This document shows, piece after piece, positions 1 to 8,493 of a DNA stretch of 64,000 nucleotides. This DNA is from Clostridium_AI sp002297865. Lineage in GTDB: Bacteria > Bacillota > Clostridia > Lachnospirales > Lachnospiraceae. A program made the translations under genes and the position numbers. Position 1 is the first letter of the stretch. Every line of letters begins with the position of its first letter. Under the pieces are notes generated by a model. That model was not told the DNA's origin and did not search any database. It saw only the letters and a list, made by a program, of their open reading frames with translations. The DNA lies in the NCBI GenBank assembly GCA_937903005.1, contig CALFNR010000183.1, positions 58,748 to 122,747 of the forward strand. Direction: 5' to 3'.

Positions 1-21
1 ACATTTTTTCCTTGTTTAGTG

Positions 22-27
22 TATAAT
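22..27 (+). promoter_or_regulatory. Probable -10 element of the antitoxin RNA promoter
   Basis: A perfect TATAAT lies just upstream of the repeat array. The matching -35 would straddle the left edge of the window (the first three bases ACA could end a TTGACA with an 18-base spacer), so it cannot be confirmed here. Confidence 0.5.
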
Positions 28-55
28 AATATATAAGAAATCAAATTGATTTCTC

Positions 56-163
56 TAATGCACGGTTTCTTACACCGTTAAGTAAGGTTTTAATGCACAG
101 TTTTCTTCGACTGTAAAAAGAAGGTTATAATGCATGGTGTTCCACTACCTTAAATGTGGGTGA
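56..163 (+). ncRNA. toxI: ToxI-like type III antitoxin RNA, three tandem ~36-nt pseudoknot repeats
   Basis: Three units begin with TAATGCA at 56, 91 and 128, and a fourth partial copy at 164 runs into the terminator (spacing 35, 37, 36). Each unit can form a short hairpin whose loop pairs with bases 3' of the stem, an H-type pseudoknot. Unit 1: stem 62-66/74-78, loop CTTAC 69-73 with GTAAG 82-86. Unit 2: stem 97-101/110-114, CTTC 105-108 with GAAG 120-123. Unit 3: stem 136-139/146-149, CCAC 142-145 with GTGG 156-159. Stems and loops differ in sequence but keep pairing. This is the known design of type III antitoxins (ToxI, AbiQ antitoxin), which are cut by and bind the toxin encoded just downstream. 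A further hairpin at 37-53 may be the RNA 5' end or a degenerate unit. Confidence 0.85.
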
Positions 164-170
164 TAATGCA

Positions 171-197
171 GAGCGAAGAGTAATCTTCGCTCTTTTA
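171..197 (+). terminator. Rho-independent terminator between antitoxin array and toxin
   Basis: A perfect 9-bp stem (171-179 with 184-192), GTAA loop, then TTTTATT. In type III TA systems a leaky terminator between the repeats and the toxin gene sets the RNA-to-protein ratio. Confidence 0.85.
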
Positions 198-218
198 TTG
201 TGTATATAAGGAGAGTAA

Positions 219-716
219 ATGATAAGATTCTACGATGTTGATAAGAATTATATTAATTTTTTAAGAGGGATAGATAGACAAATTCCTAACTTATCGTATG
301 AACCTCATGATAAGTTTGTTTGTGGAATTGTACTTGAGGTGAATGGGATAAACTATTATGCACCAATTTCTCATTTTAACACACCTCAGAAAACCAATAT
401 ACCTATATATGATAAGGATAAAGTTATATCTACAGTGAGATTTTGTTTTATGTTTCCAGCACCTTCTGAGGTACTAAAGGAGAAGAATTTTAAAGCTATA
501 TCTACTACAGATGAAAAGTATGCGAATTTATTAAATACAGAGTATGAATATTGCAAGAATCATATTGATGACTTACAAAAAAGAGCGAAGAGTGTTTACA
601 AAATTGGTTGTAATAAAAATCATTATCTAAATCACACTTGTTGCGATTTTAAAAAGTTGGAAAGTGAGTATTCTAAATATGACGCAACTATTACATACCA
701 ACCAAAGGTTGAATAA
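219..716 (+). CDS. toxN: Type III toxin-antitoxin endoribonuclease, ToxN/AbiQ family
   Basis: The 165-residue product has the family length and opening pattern: FYDVDKNYINFL, then IDRQIPN, then CGIVLEVNGINYYAPISHF, a short variable part and a helical second half (LNTEYEYCKNHIDDLQKRA). This matches the ToxN/AbiQ RNase fold, where the beta-barrel start and the YxAPxS region build the active site. ToxN cuts its own repeat RNA and, when released, cellular mRNAs; several members abort phage infection. The start is fixed by AAGGAG about 8 bases upstream. The pseudoknot array and terminator directly upstream make the assignment strong. Which subfamily it belongs to cannot be told by eye. Confidence 0.88.
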   Translation: MIRFYDVDKNYINFLRGIDRQIPNLSYEPHDKFVCGIVLEVNGINYYAPISHFNTPQKTNIPIYDKDKVISTVRFCFMFPAPSEVLKEKNFKAISTTDEKYANLLNTEYEYCKNHIDDLQKRAKSVYKIGCNKNHYLNHTCCDFKKLESEYSKYDATITYQPKVE

Positions 717-915
717 TACAGTAATAAGAATCATTATATTCTACACCTGTAAACTCTTATTTATTCTATATGGCTTGATTTACCCCTAGGATATACACGT
801 TTTTACCCACATAATAAAATTTCTATTTTAAGGGGTCCTATGTGTTAGGATAGTTGTCACAGTGAAAAAAATATAGTATGATAGGTTTCTACTATCAAAG
901 GAAAGGCAGAACACT

Positions 916-1293
916 ATGGCAACGTATAGTAAGGAATTGAAAGAATCTTTAATAACCAAAATGCTTGCACAGGACATATCAGCAGCAGAACTGGCAAGAG
1001 AAACAGGAATTAGTATTAATACTTTATATAGATGGAGAGACCGTGCAAAAAAGCAGGGAGGACTCTCCGTTTCTTCTTCTAAAACAGCAGACAAATGGAG
1101 TACCCATGAAAAATTTCAAATCGTGCTGGAAACCTCAGTATTAAGTGAAATAGAACTGGCAGAATACTGCCGCAAAAAAGGGCTATACCCTCAGCAGGTA
1201 AAAGAGTGGAAAAATGCCTGCATTCAGGCAAACGGTGGTGTTGCAGAGGAAGCATCAAGACTGCAGCAGGAACACACTACTATTTATATCTGA
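916..1293 (+). pseudogene. IS3-like transposase OrfA (helix-turn-helix), tail altered by deletion
   Basis: The 125-residue frame starts with a transposase HTH (YSKELKESLITKML...SAAELARETGISINTLYRWRDRAKKQGG) followed by a second HTH-like segment (ELAEYCRKKGLYPQQVKEWKNAC), as in two-HTH OrfA proteins that bind IS ends. AAAGGAAAGG precedes the ATG. The last residues after RLQQEH read into OrfB sequence out of frame, marking the internal deletion. The DNA-binding part looks intact. Confidence 0.75.
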
Positions 1294-1880
1294 TATCCGA
1301 TTTGTTCAGCCGAAAGATAGTAGGCTGGGAAGTATGGGAAGAAGAAAGTGCGGAACATGCAAGCGAATTAATAAGAAGAACAACCATACTTGAAAAAATA
1401 GCAACAGGCGATGGTGTATTAGTGTTACATTCAGATAATGGAAGCCCAATGAAAGGGGCAACTATGCTGGAGACACTATATGCCCTTGGAATAGTGCCAT
1501 CAAACAGCCGACCAAGAGTAAGCAATGACAATCCATATGCCGAGAGCATCTTTAAAACACTGAAATGTAGACCAAACTACCAGCCAAAAGGATTCAGCAG
1601 TCTGGCAGAAGTGAGACGGTAGGTACAGCATTTTGTAAACTGGTACAATACAGAGCATAAGCATAGTGGGATAAACTACGTCAGCCCTGCTGAACGGCAT
1701 AAAGGTGAGGATAAAGAAATATTAGAAAAAAGAAAACAGGTGTATGAGGAAGCAAAGGCAAAACATCCCGAAAAATGGTTAAAAGAGACTAAAGACTGGA
1801 CATTGACAGAAAAGGTTTACCTGAACCCAGAAAGGATGGAAAAGAAAGGAAATGAGGATGATGAGGCGGAAGCCTCATAG
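1284..1880 (+). pseudogene. IS3-like transposase OrfB remnant (DDE integrase core) with an internal stop
   Basis: Reading from about 1284, the translation gives LISDLFSRKIVGWEVW (first D), LHSDNGSPM (second D), SNDNPYAESIFKTLK (E), then after an in-frame TAG at 1620-1622 VQHFVNWYNTEHKHSGINYVSPAERHKG, the usual OrfB end, stopping at 1878-1880. The catalytic DDE residues survive, but the N-terminal helper region and start codon are gone and one nonsense mutation has appeared. Confidence 0.8.
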
Positions 1881-1927
1881 TCTTCCATATAAAAAAGGAA
1901 AAGTGACAACTATATTGACAAACACCG

Positions 1928-2321
1928 GAAGCCTACGCAACAAGAAATGAAGGAAACAATGCACTTCCTCTAGCGGTTTATGCCGATGCTCAGCTTATCG
2001 GTTTTGTCATGATAGGAAAAGGAACGAACTGTAGGCGAAGAAGAGGAAACCGACACAATCAAAAATAACTACTGCCTATGGCGTTTCATGATTGACGAAC
2101 GCTTCCAAGGAAAAGGATACGCCCCTCAAATATTAGACGAAGTTATGAAATTAGTCCGAACCTATCCTTACGGACCGGCAGAATACATATGGCTTTCCTA
2201 TGAACCAGAAAACATCCACGGAAAGAACATCTACAGAAAGTACGGTTTCCGTGAAAATGGAGAAATGTGTGACGATGAAATCATAACCGAAGGAGTTCGG
2301 TGCCGTTACGTTTTGGAATAG
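1928..2321 (+). pseudogene. GNAT acetyltransferase remnant, 5' truncated and frameshifted
   Basis: The first frame (from 1928) reads EAYATRNEGNNALPLAVYADAQLIGFVMIGKG. A shift near 2030 moves to the frame that reads NNYCLWRFMIDERFQGKGYAPQILDEVMKLV...YEPENIHGKNIYRKYGFRENGE and stops at 2321. The RFQGKGYA loop is the acetyl-CoA binding motif A and the IYRKYGF end is typical of GNAT enzymes of the SpeG/BltD type. The N-terminus is missing where the insertion sequence abuts, and no matching start lies left of the element. Confidence 0.75.
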
Positions 2322-2404
2322 TTGTTTCAATATTTAGTAGAAGCAGATACGAGGCAAAACAACAGTTGTTTTAATAAATAGATAAGTCATTTTTTTGTAA
2401 AAGA

Positions 2405-2479
2405 TGAATTTTATGAAAAGTTTAAGGAATGCGGATTATTAGAAAATAAAGAAATGGTTAATGCTATCATAGATGCGTA
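2405..2479 (+). pseudogene. Possible C-terminal gene remnant
   Basis: An open stretch reads DEFYEKFKECGLLENKEMVNAIIDA then stop. It has the look of a real protein end but no start codon or upstream coding sequence, so it is probably a leftover from the same decay that broke its neighbours. Family not recognised. Confidence 0.3.
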
Positions 2480-2494
2480 AGATTCTGATACATG

Positions 2495-2530
2495 AAAAAG
2501 AAGTGCCAGACTACCCAAGCACTTCTTTTT
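2495..2530. terminator. Bidirectional rho-independent terminator
   Basis: A 12-bp stem AAAAAGAAGTGC / GCACTTCTTTTT with an 11-12-base loop, T-rich on both strands. It lies 3' of the minus-strand GH16 lichenase gene and 3' of the plus-strand remnants. Confidence 0.8.
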
Positions 2531-2561
2531 CTATGTAAAAAGGAAACTCGTAATGTTTTAT

Positions 2562-3299
2562 TTAGTAATTCACTTTCGTATAAGAAGCCCAGTCATACTG
2601 TGCTGTTAATGGTGCAACCCCATTATAGCGGTTTAGCCATTCATCGACACCTTTGCCGTTCCAGATGTTCATCATGATACGTCCTGGAACAGAAGGAATA
2701 TTGTTATAAGCAGTGTAAACTGGTCTGTTGTCTACATACCAAGTAATGCGGCCTGGTAACCATAAGAAGCCATATTGATGGAAACTTTGAGATGCATCAA
2801 AACCTAAGTTATAAACATACTCATGATTTCCTTGACCATTGGTATAGTAGTTAAATTGAACTTTTGTTGTGTCTTTTCCAAGGAATTCGATATCAATTTC
2901 ATCCCATCTTGTTCCATCTGAAGGACCTGTGTAAGTAAAGAAAGAAGAAACGATACCATCGTTTTTAGCTGGTTTCATTTTAACGTCATACATACCATAA
3001 CCAAAAGACTGTTTAGTTCTGTATTCTCCGCCAGTATAACCATTCCAGTTTCTATTAATGCTTAGATTTAATAAGCCATTGTTACATTTTACATTGTTAG
3101 AACTCCAGGTACAGTCAAACATCCCACCGTTTGACCAGCCATTGGAAACCTCCATGTTGTTTCCATCAATGTAATCAAACCCCATTCCGAAATAGTTGCC
3201 ATAATACTGACTTGCAGCTTCAACCTTAACCGTGTTAGTTTGTACCCCACAAACCAATGTTGCTAGACAAAGTGCAGTAGCTAAAAATTTCTTAATCAT
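2562..3299 (-). CDS. Secreted GH16 beta-1,3-1,4-glucanase (lichenase)
   Basis: The product hydrolyses mixed-linkage beta-glucan outside the cell. The 245-residue protein begins MIKKFLATALCLATLVCG, a signal peptide, cut near VEAAS. The catalytic motif WDEIDIEFLG gives nucleophile E134, D136 and acid/base E138, followed by KVQFNYYTNG and a FHQYGFLW strand as in Bacillus and Clostridium thermocellum lichenases. Length is that of a single-domain enzyme without binding modules. A start 12 codons upstream is possible, but GGAGGAGG lies just before the ATG at 3299, which is chosen. It is probably co-transcribed with the GH5 gene upstream on the same strand (about 60 bases apart). Confidence 0.92.
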   Translation of the reverse strand: MIKKFLATALCLATLVCGVQTNTVKVEAASQYYGNYFGMGFDYIDGNNMEVSNGWSNGGMFDCTWSSNNVKCNNGLLNLSINRNWNGYTGGEYRTKQSFGYGMYDVKMKPAKNDGIVSSFFTYTGPSDGTRWDEIDIEFLGKDTTKVQFNYYTNGQGNHEYVYNLGFDASQSFHQYGFLWLPGRITWYVDNRPVYTAYNNIPSVPGRIMMNIWNGKGVDEWLNRYNGVAPLTAQYDWASYTKVNY

Positions 3300-3361
3300 A
3301 AGAATACCTCCTCCAGTGTGAAAAGAGACACCCAAACTATTTAGTCAAGATTACTGAAAGA

Positions 3362-4384
3362 CTAAATGATTTTTTTCACAAGTGTATCTTTTACACTAAT
3401 AAAATCATCAACAAGTCCAAAATCTTTATTCTTGTAATTCCACATTGCATAACCAATGCCATATTTTTTGAAAATGGCAGTTATGTCGGTAAACCAAACC
3501 AGTGCGTCGTTGGGATCAGCTAATGCAATGACACCAAATTCTCCACAGTACAATGGAACATCATATTTTTCGGCGTAACGGATAGCTTCTCCGAATAGAA
3601 CTTCAAAGAATGGCTGGCCGACTGCATTAATTTCAAATAAAGGACTTGGACAAAATGCATCAATTTTACGAGTTTCCTTTTCCATTTCTTCTGCAGTCTG
3701 AGGGTAAGCAATTTTTAATTCTGGTGGCATACCCTTAACCCAGTAAGCAGCCTGATGTGTAAAAATCATTGGCTCATAACAGTGAAAGTTAAAAACAATA
3801 TTTTCATCGATAGGTGGGTCTAGTAATTTAATAGCATTTACACTATTGGATTGTACGCCACCTAATAGTATTTTTATGGTTGGTGCTTGTTTACGGATGG
3901 CGAGAATGCAACGCTTAGCAAGTGTATTCCATTGCTTTGCTACATTGCTGTCAACGATTTCATTTAAGAGCTCGAAAGCCAGCATATCTTCATATTTTCC
4001 ATAGCGTGCAGCCAGGCTGATCCATAAGTTTACAAAACGATCCTGTAATCTAATGTCAGTGAAGAATGAACTGGATGATTCCTGATCATCAAAAACATAG
4101 CCAGCAGTTTTATGTAAGTCTAATATCATATGCAGGTTATATTTTGTAGCCCATGAGATACAGTCATCAATATGTTTTATTCCAGATTCAATAAATGTCT
4201 CGTCATCATTTTGTATAATGTCGTAATCAACTGGAAGGCGGATATGATCGAAACCCATCTCTGCAATATCTTTAATGTCATCTTCAGTAATGAATGTATC
4301 ATAGTGTTCCGAGTCATATGCTAAAGGCTGGGAAATCCATCCGCCTAAGTTGATCCCTCTTTGGTAGTTTTCAAAGATTCGCAT
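3362..4384 (-). CDS. Cytoplasmic GH5 family glycoside hydrolase (endoglucanase-like)
   Basis: A GH5 TIM-barrel enzyme of about 340 residues without signal peptide, likely acting on beta-glucan oligosaccharides imported into the cell. Visible motifs: RGINLGGW near the start, GFDHIRLPVDY (conserved Arg), LHMILDLHK, FELLNEI with acid/base E142, NFHCYEP, and YCGEFG with nucleophile E282, ending YAMWNYKN. The ATG at 4393 abuts the Shine-Dalgarno AAAGGAG with no spacing, so the second ATG (4384), nine bases from it, is the better start. It is followed by the secreted lichenase on the same strand. The exact substrate cannot be fixed by eye. Confidence 0.88.
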   Translation of the reverse strand: MRIFENYQRGINLGGWISQPLAYDSEHYDTFITEDDIKDIAEMGFDHIRLPVDYDIIQNDDETFIESGIKHIDDCISWATKYNLHMILDLHKTAGYVFDDQESSSSFFTDIRLQDRFVNLWISLAARYGKYEDMLAFELLNEIVDSNVAKQWNTLAKRCILAIRKQAPTIKILLGGVQSNSVNAIKLLDPPIDENIVFNFHCYEPMIFTHQAAYWVKGMPPELKIAYPQTAEEMEKETRKIDAFCPSPLFEINAVGQPFFEVLFGEAIRYAEKYDVPLYCGEFGVIALADPNDALVWFTDITAIFKKYGIGYAMWNYKNKDFGLVDDFISVKDTLVKKII

Positions 4385-4441
4385 GGGAATCATCTCCTTT
4401 AGTGGTTAATATATTTAAAATAAGGGGGGGTTATTTTGGAG

Positions 4442-4467
4442 CAAGGAGGAGATAACTCTCCGCCTTG
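4442..4467. promoter_or_regulatory. Inverted repeat between araC-like gene and GH5 gene
   Basis: CAAGG-AGGAGA / CTCTCC-G-CCTTG is an imperfect inverted repeat in the 160-base gap between the regulator and the GH5 gene. It lacks a T-run, so it could be a regulator site or an inefficient terminator. Function not shown. Confidence 0.35.
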
Positions 4468-4545
4468 TCTATGAGATTACTATATCAGTTAGAAAGGGTG
4501 AATTATATCAAGATATTTTGTTTTCTATTAGATTATTTTCTTTAA

Positions 4546-5292
4546 TTATTTTCTCCAATTAGAAGAGTAGTACTTGTCACGGTACTGTTTTGGAGTTAAG
4601 CCAGTATGAGTTCTCAAACAATAGGTAAAGTGGCTTTGGGAACTATAGCCACAATAATTGCTGATATCCGCATAGCTATAATCAGAGAACTTTAACATAT
4701 TCATAGAAGCTTCTAATCGAGTCTGAGAAATGTATTGGAATATAGTTAGCCCCATTTCTTTTTTGAAAAGGCTGGATAAATAAGACGCATTCAAATTTAC
4801 ATGCTCCGCGATTTCATTTAATGTAATGGGTGAGTGGTAGTTTTTATGAATGTAATCCAAACATAAGACAACAGGTTTGGAATTTGCCCTGTTTTTAGGA
4901 ATTTGCGCCATTCGTTTGGTGTATTCATGAATCATTTGCCTATGTAAAAGGGTAATCGCTTCTTCGGTTTCACATAGATCTGTTTTTTGGATAAATAAAT
5001 CACTTAAACTATATGCACTTTCCTGGTCTAATCCGCCCTCTATGCAGAAACGAGTTATGAGTGCGATTGATATAACAAGATGATATTGCAGGTTCTTAAG
5101 TGGCTTTTTAGAAAGCATGCCTAAGCCCTCACTGGTTAATGGGGTCATAATGCGATTTACTTTTTTAATATCACCGGACTGAACGGCAGAATAAAAAGCT
5201 AATTCTTTCTCGTATGGACTGTGAACTAAGCCTTCTTCCTGGTGGTTTAATAGGGAGTCTGACAATTCTTTATTTATCTTAAAATCACTCAT
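4546..5292 (-). CDS. AraC family transcriptional regulator
   Basis: A 248-residue regulator with the AraC double helix-turn-helix at about 142-245 (CLDYIHKNYHSPITLNEIAEHVNLNASYLSSLFKKEMGLTIFQYISQTRLEASMNML...DISNYCGYSSQSHFTYCLRTHTGLTPKQYRDKY). The N-terminal half (EKELAFYSAVQSGDIKKV...) is the sensor part common in Lachnospiraceae AraC proteins without an obvious cupin. AGGAGAAG precedes the ATG. It sits between the GH5/GH16 pair and the divergent large GH16 gene, so control of beta-glucan use is likely. The inducer is unknown. Confidence 0.88.
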   Translation of the reverse strand: MSDFKINKELSDSLLNHQEEGLVHSPYEKELAFYSAVQSGDIKKVNRIMTPLTSEGLGMLSKKPLKNLQYHLVISIALITRFCIEGGLDQESAYSLSDLFIQKTDLCETEEAITLLHRQMIHEYTKRMAQIPKNRANSKPVVLCLDYIHKNYHSPITLNEIAEHVNLNASYLSSLFKKEMGLTIFQYISQTRLEASMNMLKFSDYSYADISNYCGYSSQSHFTYCLRTHTGLTPKQYRDKYYSSNWRK

Positions 5293-5463
5293 ACTTCTTC
5301 TCCTAATCTATTCCTAAATATCATGCTTAGTTGAATGATATTATTATACAATATACATTACAGAATAGGAGAAAATATTTTGATAAATTTAAAAATTCTA
5401 TGATATATACACAATGTAAATAATGATAAACTTCATTTATAAATAAAGGAGGTATATCGAATT

Positions 5464-8307
5464 ATGAAGAGAACATGGATGAAAAAAATCGCGATTTTAA
5501 TGTCTCTTGCTTTGGTTCTTAGTATTTGCCATACAAATGTAACGGTAAGTGCAGCGACTAAGAAGAAAGTAAGCGTTACAAAAGTTGAAATTACGAAGCC
5601 ATCTACATCGGTTTTCGTTATGAAAAAAGGCGCTACTTATACACTTGGATATAAAGTATCACCTAAAAATGCTACAAGTAAGAAAGTAAAATTTACAAGC
5701 AGTAACAAAAAAGTAGCTACTGTTTCTTTAAAAGGAAAGATAAAAGCTTTACGAAGTGGTTCTGCTAGAATTACTGTCGAAAGCATGAACCGCAAAAAAG
5801 ATAGTATTACAGTAAAGGTAGGAATTAAGGTTTCAAGTATTACACTTAACAGAACTTCCTTAACTTTAACAAAAGGCAAAACAGCTGCTTTAAAGGCCAC
5901 TGTGAAACCAAGCACAGCTACATATAAAAAAGTTTCCTTTACATCATCTAACAGCAAAGTTGCAAGTGTTACTTCTACTGGAAAAGTGACAGCCAAAGGT
6001 GTAGGTTCAGCAAGAATTACGGTAAAAGCACTTGACGGAAGCGGAATTGCTAAGACATGTAAGGTAACTGTTAAGTCAAAACCAGCATCAACAGACCCAT
6101 ACAAGCTTGTATTTAAAGATGATTTTGATGGTAATGAGCTTAACATGAAAAACTGGAATTATGAAACACATGAACCAGGCTGGGTAAACAATGAATTACA
6201 GGAATACACAGATTCCAAAGACAATATTTATGTAAAAGATGGAAAACTTGTTATTAAAGCCAATAAAACAACAAAGACAGTTGACGGTAAAAAACAGGTT
6301 TGGTATACATCTGGTAAAGTAACATCTAAGGCAAAACAGGATTTCAAATATGGAAAGTTTGAAATTAAAGCAAAAGGTGTTAAGGGACAAGGCTTATGGC
6401 CAGCGATCTGGATGATGCCAAGAGAAGAGAACTTCTACGGACAATGGCCAAGATGTGGTGAAATCGACATTATGGAACTGTTAGGACATGAACCTAATAA
6501 ATCCTATGCAACAATTCATTACGGTAATCCACACAAAGAACAGCAGGGAACTTATGTATTAGACAAAGGTACTTTAGTTGATGATTATCATGTATATGGT
6601 CTTGAATGGGAACCAGATGAAATGCGTTTCTATGTAGATGGAAAGTTAATCAATAAAGTAAATGACTGGTATACAGCAACAGAAGGAAAAGGGGAAGTAA
6701 CTTATCCAGCACCATTCGATCAGTTCTTCTATCTTCAATTTAACTTAGCAGTAGGTGGTAACTGGCCAGGAAACCCAGATGCAACTACAAACTTTGACAA
6801 TGCGAAATTCATGATCGACTATGTAAAAGTATATCAGAAAGACAGCTATGACGAAAATGTACAAAGACCAGAGAAACCACAGGTAGTATTAAGAGAGCCA
6901 GATAAAAACGGTAACTACATTGTCAATGGTGATTTCACAAAACAGGAAAACTTAGCAGATGACATTGACTGGGGCGAAAAATACGCCAACGGCGGTGTTG
7001 GTAAAGTAACATTTGAAAATGGACAAATGGTTATTAAGACAACAGATGCAGGTTCTGTAGATTATTCCGTTCAGGTTGTACAGCCAAATCTTCCAATGCA
7101 AAAAGGCGGAACATACAAATTATCTTTTGATGCATACGCAGATGAAGCTCGTACCATGATTACAGATATTTCTGGCCCAGATAACAGCTATATCCGTTAC
7201 TTTAACGATACAACTGTAAAATTAACAAAGGAAAAACAATCTTTCTCATATGAATTTACTATGGAACAAGACAGCGATGCAAACGGACGTTTAGAGTACA
7301 ACTTAGGAAATCAAGGCTCAAAAGCAACTGTTTACATCAGCAACGTAAAACTTATCAAAACAGGACAGACAGAAATTAAACCACCAGCAAAAACAATCTT
7401 AGCGGATGGTAACTACGTATATAATGGTGAATTCCAAGAAGGCCCAGGAAGAATGCAGTACTGGACTGTAACTAAAAAAGGTGATGCATCTGTTAGCGTT
7501 ACCAATGATAATGGTAGACGTGAACTTATGGTCAGTGCATCAAAAGGTATAGCATTAGATGATGTACTTGTGAAACAAGATGTTGCTATCACTGGTGGCA
7601 AAACATATGTCTTAACATTCGCCGCATATGCAGATAAGGCAAAAGACATCGAAGTAAGAATTGCAGGACAGAAATTCAAATTTGCATTAACAACGAATAA
7701 ATTCCAGTTCAAACAAAAGTTTGAAACTGGAAAAGATGTAACAGAGAAAGACTTAATCTTTGCATTAGGTAACGCAGGAGTTACTTACATTGATAATGTA
7801 AGACTTGCCGATGACGGTCTTTTAGTAAATGGTGACTTTATCAACGACTTTGCAGGATGGACACCATTTGTAGATGGTGGTATCTCATCTAAAGTATCTT
7901 ACACAGTTGATAGCCAGAAAGAAAATCAGGCAGCAGTATTTGAAATCAAAGATACAGGTGATCAGGACTGGAAGATTCAGTTAATGCAAGATGGCATTAA
8001 TTTAGTAAATGGTAAATGGTATGAGTTAACATTTGAAGCGAAAACAGATTTAGCTGGTGGACGTGACATTATGTACGCAATTCAGCATAATGGCAGCAGT
8101 GATAATGACTGGACTGGATACTCAGGTTCCAAGATAGCCAAATTAACAAATGCTTATCGGAAATATACTGTAAAGTTCAAGATGGAAAGTAAATCCGATG
8201 AAGCAGCTCGTTTATCATTCTCCATGGGAGCTGTTGGAGGAAAACAAATCACAACGACTCATAATGTTTATATTGACAATGTAACATTAGAAGAAGTAAA
8301 AGCATAA
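5464..8307 (+). CDS. Secreted multidomain GH16 laminarinase-like beta-glucanase with BIG2 and CBM domains
   Basis: A 947-residue exported enzyme probably cutting beta-1,3-glucan. Order: signal peptide (1-30, ending VSA), two BIG2 Ig-like repeats (about 38-118 and 120-203, each with SSNxKVAxV and GKxxA motifs), a GH16 catalytic domain (about 213-458) and three CBM4/9-like beta-sandwich modules (about 478-625, 640-775, 780-945, each starting with an NG(D/E)F motif). The catalytic motif GEIDIMELLGHEP gives E333, D335, E338. BIG2 domains probably hold the enzyme at the cell surface. AGGAGG precedes the ATG. Transcribed away from the AraC gene. Confidence 0.93.
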   Translation: MKRTWMKKIAILMSLALVLSICHTNVTVSAATKKKVSVTKVEITKPSTSVFVMKKGATYTLGYKVSPKNATSKKVKFTSSNKKVATVSLKGKIKALRSGSARITVESMNRKKDSITVKVGIKVSSITLNRTSLTLTKGKTAALKATVKPSTATYKKVSFTSSNSKVASVTSTGKVTAKGVGSARITVKALDGSGIAKTCKVTVKSKPASTDPYKLVFKDDFDGNELNMKNWNYETHEPGWVNNELQEYTDSKDNIYVKDGKLVIKANKTTKTVDGKKQVWYTSGKVTSKAKQDFKYGKFEIKAKGVKGQGLWPAIWMMPREENFYGQWPRCGEIDIMELLGHEPNKSYATIHYGNPHKEQQGTYVLDKGTLVDDYHVYGLEWEPDEMRFYVDGKLINKVNDWYTATEGKGEVTYPAPFDQFFYLQFNLAVGGNWPGNPDATTNFDNAKFMIDYVKVYQKDSYDENVQRPEKPQVVLREPDKNGNYIVNGDFTKQENLADDIDWGEKYANGGVGKVTFENGQMVIKTTDAGSVDYSVQVVQPNLPMQKGGTYKLSFDAYADEARTMITDISGPDNSYIRYFNDTTVKLTKEKQSFSYEFTMEQDSDANGRLEYNLGNQGSKATVYISNVKLIKTGQTEIKPPAKTILADGNYVYNGEFQEGPGRMQYWTVTKKGDASVSVTNDNGRRELMVSASKGIALDDVLVKQDVAITGGKTYVLTFAAYADKAKDIEVRIAGQKFKFALTTNKFQFKQKFETGKDVTEKDLIFALGNAGVTYIDNVRLADDGLLVNGDFINDFAGWTPFVDGGISSKVSYTVDSQKENQAAVFEIKDTGDQDWKIQLMQDGINLVNGKWYELTFEAKTDLAGGRDIMYAIQHNGSSDNDWTGYSGSKIAKLTNAYRKYTVKFKMESKSDEAARLSFSMGAVGGKQITTTHNVYIDNVTLEEVKA

Positions 8308-8351
8308 GAATTAAGTGCAAAAGGCTTTATAAAATAGGAATAAAATAGAAA

Positions 8352-8392
8352 AAGATTCTTAGTCACATTTAATGTGCTTAAGGGTCTTTTTT
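8352..8392 (+). terminator. Rho-independent terminator after the large GH16 gene
   Basis: Imperfect hairpin (AAGA..CTTA..CACAT, loop TTA, ATGTG..TAAG..TCTT) followed by a T-run. Confidence 0.75.
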
Positions 8393-8493
8393 CTATAAAG
8401 GAATGTTATTTAGTCATAGAATCTTCATAAAAAGGGGTCGTATTTAAATACAAAATATGTTATACTATTAAATGATACCCTCGGAGGTGGATT

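Larger units (their letters stand above)
841..1924 (+). mobile_element. Degenerate IS3-like insertion sequence, internally deleted
   Basis: Imperfect inverted ends share an 11-base core ATAGTTGTCAC: forward at 850-860, reverse complement at 1903-1913. Outer ends appear to be TGTG at 841 and AACA at 1924. Inside are an OrfA-like and an OrfB-like reading frame, but at about 1.08 kb the element is shorter than a normal IS3 member (1.2-1.5 kb). The junction near 1270-1290 fuses the OrfA tail to the DDE core of OrfB, so the OrfB N-terminus is missing. Not functional alone. No clear target duplication was seen. Confidence 0.75.

Noticed and set aside
56..198. CRISPR array
   Set aside because: The repeats are about 36 bases end to end, share only TAATGCA exactly, have no spacers and fold as pseudoknots next to a ToxN-like gene.
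4442..4467. Rho-independent terminator of the araC-like gene
   Set aside because: The inverted repeat lacks a T-run on the relevant strand, so it is listed only as a possible regulatory site.
5637..6146. Minus-strand open frame inside the large GH16 gene
   Set aside because: It lies opposite the BIG2 region of a well-supported gene and only reflects its repetitive Lys/Val/Ala coding.
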